Source of the DNA: an uncultured Desulfomonile sp.
Lineage (GTDB): Bacteria; Desulfobacterota; Desulfomonilia; Desulfomonilales; Desulfomonilaceae
Direction of reading: 5' to 3'
DNA: 64,000 bases
NCBI GenBank assembly: GCA_903952205.1
Contig: CAJBEZ010000008.1
Coordinates: forward strand, 62,001-126,000
The position numbers and the translations under genes are program-made. Each line of letters opens with the position of its first letter. The first letter of the stretch is position 1. This document shows, piece by piece, positions 7,243 through 14,751 of the stretch. The notes beneath the pieces were generated by a model that saw nothing but the letters and a program-made list of their open reading frames with translations, did not search any database and was not told the origin of the DNA.

Positions 7243-9192
7243 ATGGATATATGCCTCGTTAACATGCCGTATGCGCCGGTTCGCGTTCCATCCATTGCTT
7301 TGGGCATCTTGCAGGCTATCCTGGAAAAAGATGGCTTTTCTGTCTCAAGCCTTTATCCTAACATTCGATTTGCCGCTGAAATTGGCGTGCGGGACTATTC
7401 GAGTCTATGGATGATTTTGAGGTCCGAAAATGCAATAGCCGAATGGACATTTGCCCACATCGCCTTTCCCGAACATGCCACAAACGCTGAGGAGTTCCTA
7501 AAACTTCTCGATGAACGAAACAGTCATTTCCTAGATTTGCCGGACCCTGTCGGACGACTCCTCACCGTTAGGGAAAAAGCTTCTTTATTTGTGGATCAAC
7601 TTGCAGAAGGTGTTCTTGCGTCAAAACCCAAAATCCTGGGTTGCACCTCAACCTTCTTTCAACACGTTTCTTCCCTGGCTCTTTTACGCAAAATCCGGGA
7701 GATTGACCCAGCGGTAATTACCCTCATGGGAGGAGCCAACTGTGAATCCATCATGGGCATGACCACTCACAGAATGTTTGACTGGCTGGATTACGTGGTT
7801 TCCGGTGAGGCGGAAGACATTATTTCAGATTTGATCCGTAAAGCGTTTATATGGGGAAGAGACATACCGAAAGACGAAATTCCCTTTGGCGTCTTTGGCC
7901 CGGCTCACAGGGAATTGGGATATCCCTGCGATGATCAGCAGGACAACCCTGACTATCCCAGGGCGGTAACGAGAGATCTCGATGAACAGCCGGTCCCAAA
8001 TTATAATGACTATATGAGAACACTTGTTGCGACCCCGGATGTCAGTTCTAAAATCAAGCCTGGAATTCTCGTGGAAGCTTCGCGAGGATGCTGGTGGCAG
8101 AAAAATGATGGTTGCTCTTTCTGTGGTCTTAATGGGGCCGGTAAAAAATACAGGCGCAAGGCAGTGCCGGTGATTTTGAATGAACTTGGCTTGCTGGAGA
8201 ACCGATATGGAATAAATCGATTCGAAATGGTAGACAACGTTTTTTACCCAGGTTTCATAGATAGCCTTCTCCCGGAATTGATAGCGCTCGGATCTCCTTA
8301 CGACATATTTTTCGAAATTAGGCCTGGGTTGGACCGATCCCAGTTTGAGCGACTGAGACAGGCCGGTGTTATATGGGTTCAGCCGGGTATTGAAAGCTTG
8401 CATTCCAATATCCTTAAGCTAATGAATAAAGGATCAGAGGGTTGGCAGAATGTCCAGATTCTCAAATGGGTTTCCCAGTTCGGCATACGTTGTAGCTGGA
8501 TACTTATGTATGGTCTGCCGGGTGAGGACGATAGATGGTACGAGGAAATGGCCGAATATCTTCCGAGCCTATGTCACCTGCAGGCTCCGCGAAGCCTAAC
8601 GAGAGTTCGGTATGTCCGTTTTAGCCATTATCATAACAACCCCGACAGGTATGGTCTAAAATTGAGCCCAGCTAAACCATTCTCTCTTGTTTACCCTATT
8701 GCTGAGAGTGATCTGAATGATTTGGTATATTATTTTGACGAAGAAGAACAGTTACGCCTGCAGCGGGCCCCCATCATTTCCGACGTTTTCCTCAGGCCAG
8801 GTTTTCTGAAAATCAAAAAGATTCAACAAGACTGGTTGAAACAGCAGGAATCTGACGCTCCACCTGTTTTGATCATGGAAATAGACGACGACAGGTTAAT
8901 AATAACCGACTCCAGACCCGGGACCAAGGCTGAGAAAGTTTCATTGAAAGGGCTGGAGAAGAATGTTTATCTTGCCTGCGATGAAGCGCCACTCGAAGAA
9001 GAACTTTTTGAAATGTTTGAACAAAACGGATGTGATCCACAGGAAGTTCACGATGTTCTAACACGTCATATCGAGAATTCCACAATTCTTAACATGGACG
9101 GACGTTATGTTTCATTGGCACTGAGACATCCGGTTCAGCCTTTGAGCCCGTACCAGGATTTTCCAGGGGGTTCCGTTGTTCCTGAAGATTGA
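7243..9192 (+). CDS. RiPP maturation radical SAM protein, B12-binding type, copy 1
   Basis: A 649-residue protein of the family named RiPP maturation radical SAM protein 1. Residues 1-220 form a cobalamin-binding-like Rossmann domain (VNMPYAPVRVPSIALGILQA, LGCTSTFFQHVSSLALLRKI, TLMGGANCE). The radical SAM cluster motif is unusual in spacing, SRGCWWQKNDGCSFCG, with Cys at 283, 291 and 294 (CX7CX2C), a hallmark of this family. Conserved downstream blocks include WVQPGIESLHSNILKLMNKG and the LMYGLPGEDDRWY segment. The C-terminal 200 residues probably bind the substrate. Family members sit beside Nif11 and proteusin precursors and several B12 radical SAM enzymes there C-methylate cores; whether this one does is inferred. 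It is the second gene of the modifying operon and a paralogue of the next gene. Confidence 0.85.
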   Translation: MDICLVNMPYAPVRVPSIALGILQAILEKDGFSVSSLYPNIRFAAEIGVRDYSSLWMILRSENAIAEWTFAHIAFPEHATNAEEFLKLLDERNSHFLDLPDPVGRLLTVREKASLFVDQLAEGVLASKPKILGCTSTFFQHVSSLALLRKIREIDPAVITLMGGANCESIMGMTTHRMFDWLDYVVSGEAEDIISDLIRKAFIWGRDIPKDEIPFGVFGPAHRELGYPCDDQQDNPDYPRAVTRDLDEQPVPNYNDYMRTLVATPDVSSKIKPGILVEASRGCWWQKNDGCSFCGLNGAGKKYRRKAVPVILNELGLLENRYGINRFEMVDNVFYPGFIDSLLPELIALGSPYDIFFEIRPGLDRSQFERLRQAGVIWVQPGIESLHSNILKLMNKGSEGWQNVQILKWVSQFGIRCSWILMYGLPGEDDRWYEEMAEYLPSLCHLQAPRSLTRVRYVRFSHYHNNPDRYGLKLSPAKPFSLVYPIAESDLNDLVYYFDEEEQLRLQRAPIISDVFLRPGFLKIKKIQQDWLKQQESDAPPVLIMEIDDDRLIITDSRPGTKAEKVSLKGLEKNVYLACDEAPLEEELFEMFEQNGCDPQEVHDVLTRHIENSTILNMDGRYVSLALRHPVQPLSPYQDFPGGSVVPED

Positions 9193-9266
9193 GCGTTGCG
9201 CTGCTTTTGGAACATTCCAGATTGAAACTACTGAATTGAATTCTTAAATTCGCTATGGAGCTAAAA

Positions 9267-11246
9267 ATGAGCTTCTGTTTGGTTACCATGCCTTATTCCA
9301 GGATTGAACTCTCCTCAGTAGCCCTGGGATTACTCCAGGCAACACTGAAACGGGACGGGCTGGAAGCCAGAAGCATCTATGCCAACATTCTTTTTGCTGA
9401 AAAAATTGGGACACTGGCGTACACCAGAGTCAGCCTTTTCAGGCCGCGCCTGGGAGTGGCCGAATGGACTTTTGCGCATATTGCGTTTCCCGAGTTTAGC
9501 CCGGACATTAATGAGTATCTTAAACTCGTCATGACTGTGAACGAGGTTTACGCCTCGATTGACAGAAATGAACTTGAGGATTTGCTTTTTGGCGTCCGAA
9601 GAAACGCTGAAACCTTCATTGATGAAATGGCCGGTTTGATACTGGATGGCGGCCCCAGGATAGTAGGTTGCTCTTCAACCTTCTGTCAGCATGTTCCATC
9701 TCTGGCTCTGCTCCGCCGAATTCGGGAGTTGGCTCCGGAAATAGTGACTGTAATGGGTGGCGCAAATTGTGAAACCATTATGGGGAAATCAACGCATGCG
9801 CTGTTCCCCTGGGTTGATTACGTGGTCTCCGGAGAAGCTGATGGTCTGATCTCGCCACTCACAAGGCAGATACTTGAAAATGGAAAAGAAGTGGCCAAAG
9901 AAAATCTTCCGGTGGGCGTTTTTGGCCCAGCACACAGGAAAGTCCGCTACCCGGAGAATCCTTGCAACAGTCCAGACCGGGCGCCCAGGGCACTTACTGA
10001 ATCTCTTAACAACTGCCCCACTCCTGATTTCCATGATTTTGTTGACACAATCCAATCGGTATCGGGCATTCGCGATCTCATAGTGCCGGGTTTGACTGTC
10101 GAATCGTCCCGCGGGTGTTGGTGGGGGCAAAGAAAAGGTTGTGTTTTTTGCGGATTTAATGGAAAAGGCATGAAATTTCGCTCCAAAGACCCCGGAAAAT
10201 TTGTGGATGAATTGGCCGAGTTGCGAAGGCTTTATGGCATAGATGGTATTGAGACGGTAGACAATATTCTTGACATGAACTACCTGAAGACAGTTCTCCC
10301 AATGATTAAGTCTGCCGGTAGCCCATACAGGCTGTATTACGAAATCAAATCAAATCTCCAACGGAACCATGTCAGAATTTTGAGAGAGGCTGGGGTTATT
10401 TGGGTACAGACCGGAATCGAAAGCCTAAACACCAACATTTTGAAATTGATGAACAAGGGATGTAAAGCCTGGCAAAACATTCAGATTCTGAAGTGGCTCA
10501 GGGAATTTGGGATTCGTGTGCACTGGAACATGTTGTTTGATTTTCCAGGGGACAAAGATGAGTGGTATTCCAGCATATCAGACATTGTGCCTCTCCTGAC
10601 TCATCTCCAGTCGCCAGTAAAGGTGGTGCCCCTTGAATTCTGCAGATTCAGCGTTTACCACGAGAACCAGAAACTGTTTGGTTTAAAACTTAGGGCGAGT
10701 TCTGCGCTCAATTATGTTTATCCTGTGAATCAAAATCAGCTTGATGATCTGGTTTATTTCTTCGAGGATGAAGTTCGGTCGGCTGGCGAACTGAACCCGA
10801 TAGTAGCTTTGCTCACTGAAAGACAGGTTTTTAAAATTTTGAGACGCCGGATTGAGGAATGGAGACAATTGTTCTGGTTTCAAAAGGTAAAACTCGAAAT
10901 GGAAATAGTAGGCGATGAATTGGTTATCAGGGACACCAGGCCGTTGGCCGTAGCTTATTGTCACATTTACAATGGACTAAAGAGAGACATTTACCTTGCA
11001 GCGGATGGCGCTCCACAAAAAGAAACATTAATCCAGAAATTTGCTGAGAGTGGAACGAAAGTTGGAGAAATTGAAGAAATCTGCCAGGAATTCCTTGATA
11101 ACAAACTTGCTCTAGAAATTGATGGACGTTTCCTGGGGCTCGCCGTCAGAGGGCCTTCGCCTGAACTTCCGTCGGCTGTTGAATATCCGGGCGGTGTGGT
11201 TATACACAAAGAATACGCTCATCTTGTCAAACAGGCCGCAAGATGA
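9267..11246 (+). CDS. RiPP maturation radical SAM protein, B12-binding type, copy 2
   Basis: A 659-residue paralogue of the preceding protein. The ATG at 9267 is chosen over one at 9255 because GGAG sits seven bases before it and the start MSFCLVTMPYSRIELSSVAL then aligns with MDICLVNMPYAPVRVPSIAL of copy 1. It has the same CX7CX2C cluster motif (SRGCWWGQRKGCVFCGFNGK), then the DNILDMNYLK, GVIWVQTGIESLNTNILKL and FPGDKDEWY blocks. Unlike copy 1 it keeps the more usual KFRSKDP motif after the cluster. Two copies in one operon suggest two different modifications or two sites in the core. Its stop overlaps the start of the next gene (ATGA at 11243-11246), so the acyltransferase-like gene is translationally coupled to it. 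Confidence 0.85.
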   Translation: MSFCLVTMPYSRIELSSVALGLLQATLKRDGLEARSIYANILFAEKIGTLAYTRVSLFRPRLGVAEWTFAHIAFPEFSPDINEYLKLVMTVNEVYASIDRNELEDLLFGVRRNAETFIDEMAGLILDGGPRIVGCSSTFCQHVPSLALLRRIRELAPEIVTVMGGANCETIMGKSTHALFPWVDYVVSGEADGLISPLTRQILENGKEVAKENLPVGVFGPAHRKVRYPENPCNSPDRAPRALTESLNNCPTPDFHDFVDTIQSVSGIRDLIVPGLTVESSRGCWWGQRKGCVFCGFNGKGMKFRSKDPGKFVDELAELRRLYGIDGIETVDNILDMNYLKTVLPMIKSAGSPYRLYYEIKSNLQRNHVRILREAGVIWVQTGIESLNTNILKLMNKGCKAWQNIQILKWLREFGIRVHWNMLFDFPGDKDEWYSSISDIVPLLTHLQSPVKVVPLEFCRFSVYHENQKLFGLKLRASSALNYVYPVNQNQLDDLVYFFEDEVRSAGELNPIVALLTERQVFKILRRRIEEWRQLFWFQKVKLEMEIVGDELVIRDTRPLAVAYCHIYNGLKRDIYLAADGAPQKETLIQKFAESGTKVGEIEEICQEFLDNKLALEIDGRFLGLAVRGPSPELPSAVEYPGGVVIHKEYAHLVKQAAR

Positions 11247-12343
11247 ATCACGTCAGGAAGAATCTTTTATTTAATTCGCCTACGAAACTTCAGAGTGGAA
11301 AGATCCTGGACAGTTTTGACATTGCCTATGAAACATACGGAAACCTGAATAGCGCCAAAGATAACGCCATACTGATCTGTCATGGATTAACATCGGATGC
11401 TCATGTAGCGGGGGAGGGCGATGTTACCGGATCAAGAAAGGGATGGTGGGAGGCTGCGGTCGGACCGGACAAACCTTTCGACACCAACAAATATTTTGTG
11501 ATTTGTTCAAACGTGTTGGGAGGTTGTGGAGGAAGCACTGGTCCGTCTTCGATCGACGTTGTCGGCAACGCTCCTTATGGCCTGAAGTTTCCTGTCGTGA
11601 CAATCAGTGACATGGTAAATGCTCAAGCTCGCCTGGCTGACAGGCTTGGCATTGACACATTTCACACGGTGGTTGGCGGGTGCTTTGGCGGATTTCAGGT
11701 CCTCGATTGGATGATTGGCTATCCTGCAAGGATCAGAAACGCAATCGTCATAAGCGCAACGCCTCGGACCACTACTCACAATTTGGGTTTGTGGGAAGTC
11801 ATCCGGCAGGCGATAATGCGTGACCCGGACTTTAATGGCGGAGACTATTATGGAAGGAAACTCCCTGCGTCCGGTATGGGCCTGGCGCAGATGTTCGGAA
11901 TCATGATATGGATGGACCGCAAGGTCATGCATGATCGCTTTGGGCTGAAGCTCATAAACGACAGGGAACCATCTTATACTTTGGAACCGGAATTCCAGTT
12001 TCAGGCGTTTGTTCATAACATTGGGAAGAACGCAGTCGGTCGTTTTGACCCCAACTCACTGATCTATCTGACAAAGGCTATGGATTATTTCGATCTGACA
12101 CGAGGGGGTACAAGCCTGTCCGAAACTTTCAAAAATGTTGCCTGCAGGACACTCCTGATTGGTTATCGAAAAGATTGGCGTTATCCCCCTGAAGAAATGG
12201 CTGAAATTAGTGAAGCTCTCTCAGCCAATCGAAAACCGAATGAACTGCGGACCCTGGATAGCCATTTCGGACATGGGGCTTTTATGTATGACTCAGAAGG
12301 CGCTTTGGAAATAATACGCGAATTCATGCTCTCTGCGGAATGA
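11243..12343 (+). CDS. MetX-like alpha/beta-hydrolase acyltransferase with Cys nucleophile
   Basis: A 366-residue protein with the full layout of homoserine O-acetyltransferase MetX: SFDIAYETYGNLN, an NAILICHGLTSDAHV core strand, VLGGCGGSTGPSS, a nucleophile elbow, and a C-terminal GYRKDWRYPPEE (Asp311) and SHFGHGAFM (His344). The elbow reads VVGGCFGGFQ, with Cys147 where MetX normally has Ser in GGSMGG. The triad would thus be Cys-Asp-His, as in some acyltransferases of this fold. It could still be a methionine-pathway enzyme: a MetY gene exists at 52620-53918. However, its 4-base overlap with the radical SAM gene argues for a role in the RiPP operon, for example acylation or thioester chemistry at the peptide's Cys. 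Its 3' end overlaps the convergent gene by 20 bases. Confidence 0.75.
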   Translation: MNHVRKNLLFNSPTKLQSGKILDSFDIAYETYGNLNSAKDNAILICHGLTSDAHVAGEGDVTGSRKGWWEAAVGPDKPFDTNKYFVICSNVLGGCGGSTGPSSIDVVGNAPYGLKFPVVTISDMVNAQARLADRLGIDTFHTVVGGCFGGFQVLDWMIGYPARIRNAIVISATPRTTTHNLGLWEVIRQAIMRDPDFNGGDYYGRKLPASGMGLAQMFGIMIWMDRKVMHDRFGLKLINDREPSYTLEPEFQFQAFVHNIGKNAVGRFDPNSLIYLTKAMDYFDLTRGGTSLSETFKNVACRTLLIGYRKDWRYPPEEMAEISEALSANRKPNELRTLDSHFGHGAFMYDSEGALEIIREFMLSAE

Positions 12344-13970
12344 AATGGTTTATTGTCATCGTTGGCCCGCCAATAAGCTTTCCACCTATTTCCCGATAGG
12401 CCAGACATTCGTAGCCCGCAGCTTGAGCGGCCCGCTCAAACACCTCGCTTTCGATAAGATATTGATTTGAATATCCATGGGTAGCGTCTATGCAAGTAAT
12501 AATATTTTGTCCCACGTGATTCGAAACCAGTTCCGGATCTACAGTATGCGCCTCAATAACGACCATCCCGTGTTTTTTTGTAAGTGGCGCCCAGTTTTCA
12601 AATAACTCTATTAGATTACATTCCATGTCCCGAGACCTGATGAGAGATCCGTGGGGAAGAGTGAAAGGCGACTGAGATAGCGGCTTCCAGTCGGCAAGGC
12701 GCTCTGTTTGCTCAGGGTTCTTATACGTCCTGTTATGGATAACTGATTTACTTACATGAAGCGCATTTGTCGGATCAACGCCATTATCCAGAAGGGTTCT
12801 GGACAACCCAATGGGGTCGCCTATATCGCCAAAGACTGTTTTGTTAGGAATGCCTGCGGCTTCTAACGCAGCTTTCGTAGATGCTCTCGCAACCCTGTTG
12901 TATTCAGCGCCGACCAGGAGAAGGGGGTAGGACTCAAGGAAACGGCCGCGACGCGTCTGCGTTTTGACGGCCCAAAATAATTCCTTGAGGAGCGTGCCGT
13001 CGCCGGAGCCTGTGTCTACGATACTTGCAGGTTGTTCGCTCAGAGGTTCCCTGTTAAATATGGGCAAAACAATATCGAGAAATGGTTGCCTGCATGTTCG
13101 CTGGAAAACTAGGCCACTGAATTTTATATCTAAATTTCGGTCCACATGCGTTTCATTAGTTTTGGTATCATGGGTCTCATCATTATGCCCGGTTCCGAAG
13201 AGAAGCTCGTGAACGTTCCTGAATGTAGACAAGTAGCTGACTGGATAAAAGTATTGTGGTGTCCACAGGGCGGCTAGCGTTCCTGAATCTGTTAGCCGCA
13301 GGCCACCCTTTTGCGTGTCAGCCCATCCCTGTGCCTTCAGAATATCGGCCATAAATGTTGAGACTATCGGGTGAATGGTGGTTTGATCGAACGGTACGAA
13401 TTGATCTTCTCTTGAAATGAGTTTTTCCAAAAAACCTTTCATATATAATTCGGTCATGATTACTGCGACGAGGGCCCCGTTAATGTGTAAAGCGACTCGG
13501 CGGCCAATAGGTGATGTGTCCATGCAACCGGTGACTCGTGGCAGGGCAGTTTCCAAACGACGGCGTAAATCGGAGCCACTGAAGAAACTTCGCAACTCTA
13601 ACACTGAAGCCAAAAGACTAGGAATCTGCTGGTAATAATCGACGAACCGTAGCCAGGCGATTCCCGCATCGGTAAGTGAGACCTCTTGCCTGTTATTATC
13701 GATGTTCCCGGATAATCTCAAAAATCCCTGATGGGTGAGAAGCCTTAAGGCGATGTGAAAATAGCCTTCTCTAGCGCCAACATCATTGGCGAGACGGTTC
13801 ACGTTCCAAGGGGCCCGAGCCTTCTTGAGCCGATCGAACACATTGTGACGCTCAAGCGCTTGAACCGTTGATCCAATGGCGATTCCATCGATATGGTGAC
13901 AAATGGTCTTCGCGACTTTCGCTTCCGTCTTTTCAGCCTCTGACGTTTCGAGAGACAACTTGACCTTCAC
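12324..13970 (-). CDS. Large SAM-dependent methyltransferase with N-terminal winged-helix region
   Basis: A 548-residue protein. Residues 25-110 look like a winged-helix fold (ANDVGAREGYFHIALRLLTH, then SLTDAGIAWL), and a second similar stretch is at 195-245 (LRLTDSGTLAAL). The SAM-binding glycine loop is SIVDTGSGDGTLLKEL at about 316-330, with LLVGAEYNRVARA as the second strand. The C-terminal part (LHVSKSVIHNRTYKNP, MVVIEAHTVDP, and GGPTMTINHF) recalls the AprA-type methyltransferases of polyketide clusters, but I hold this loosely. It is last in a long minus-strand run, 3 bases after the UbiE-like gene. Substrate unknown; being next to the RiPP operon it could also act on its product, but it is transcribed the other way. 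Confidence 0.6.
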   Translation of the reverse strand: MKVKLSLETSEAEKTEAKVAKTICHHIDGIAIGSTVQALERHNVFDRLKKARAPWNVNRLANDVGAREGYFHIALRLLTHQGFLRLSGNIDNNRQEVSLTDAGIAWLRFVDYYQQIPSLLASVLELRSFFSGSDLRRRLETALPRVTGCMDTSPIGRRVALHINGALVAVIMTELYMKGFLEKLISREDQFVPFDQTTIHPIVSTFMADILKAQGWADTQKGGLRLTDSGTLAALWTPQYFYPVSYLSTFRNVHELLFGTGHNDETHDTKTNETHVDRNLDIKFSGLVFQRTCRQPFLDIVLPIFNREPLSEQPASIVDTGSGDGTLLKELFWAVKTQTRRGRFLESYPLLLVGAEYNRVARASTKAALEAAGIPNKTVFGDIGDPIGLSRTLLDNGVDPTNALHVSKSVIHNRTYKNPEQTERLADWKPLSQSPFTLPHGSLIRSRDMECNLIELFENWAPLTKKHGMVVIEAHTVDPELVSNHVGQNIITCIDATHGYSNQYLIESEVFERAAQAAGYECLAYREIGGKLIGGPTMTINHFIPQRA

Positions 13971-13973
13971 ATT

Positions 13974-14717
13974 TCAATGGAGGCAGTTTTTAACACCCTC
14001 AAATACTGTAACAATGCCCCCTGTAATCTGTTTATATCGCACCTCCGTCATTCCAGCTTCGACCATCATGCCTTTAATTTCATCCGGTTTAGGGAAGGCT
14101 GCCATGGAATCAGACAGATATTTGTAGGCTGAAACAGACGACATAATTTTTGTTATGAGCGGCATCGCAGTGCGGGAGTAGACTCGAAAAAGTGGCTTCA
14201 TTATGGGGCCCAAGGGTTCGGTAAGCTCCATAATGACCAGCTTTGCGCCAGGTTTGAGGACCCGGAGCATCTGTGAAAGTGCTCGCCTGTGATCAGGCAC
14301 GTTTCTGATACAGAATACTGTTATCGCTCCGTCGAATGTGTCGTCCGGGAACTGTAGATCCAAACAGTCTCCTTCCCGAAACGAAACCTGAGACTCAATC
14401 CCGTATCGCCGTATCTTTTTCCAGCCTACCTCCAACATACCCAGTGACGAGTCAATCCCAATGATTTGAGCTTTTGGGTTCTGCCTCAGTATTTCAAAAC
14501 TTATATCCCCTGTTCCACAGCCAACATCCAGATAAAGGTGGTCTGCGAAAACGTCCAGCCTTTTTACCGCATGACTTCGCCATTTGTGGTCAAGCCCCAG
14601 GGACAGTATCCGATTGGCTCCGTCATAATGGGGAGCGATGTAGTCAAACATCGCGCGATTCTCATCCGCTGTCATCAGGGAGTCGAGATGCTCTCTCTTG
14701 GTTGGATGAAACTGCAT
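13974..14717 (-). CDS. UbiE/MenG-type quinone methyltransferase
   Basis: A 247-residue class I SAM methyltransferase. The N-terminal NRAMFDYIAPHYDGANRILS and the GLDHKWR segment are diagnostic of the UbiE/MenG/COQ5 group, which C-methylates demethylmenaquinone in menaquinone synthesis. SAM motif I is LYLDVGCGTGDISFEIL at residues 61-77; post-I is IIGIDSSLGMLEV; the VFCIRNVPDHRRALSQMLRV block is the usual UbiE motif. Length is normal for the family. It lies 34 bases after the glutamate-synthase-like gene and 3 bases before another methyltransferase. A menaquinone role fits an anaerobe with respiratory formate dehydrogenase, but the position within a MetF/glutamate-synthase-like unit is odd and other substrates remain possible. 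Confidence 0.75.
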   Translation of the reverse strand: MQFHPTKREHLDSLMTADENRAMFDYIAPHYDGANRILSLGLDHKWRSHAVKRLDVFADHLYLDVGCGTGDISFEILRQNPKAQIIGIDSSLGMLEVGWKKIRRYGIESQVSFREGDCLDLQFPDDTFDGAITVFCIRNVPDHRRALSQMLRVLKPGAKLVIMELTEPLGPIMKPLFRVYSRTAMPLITKIMSSVSAYKYLSDSMAAFPKPDEIKGMMVEAGMTEVRYKQITGGIVTVFEGVKNCLH

Positions 14718-14751
14718 TTATTTGGCGCCCCTCAGGGGATAGAACAATTTA

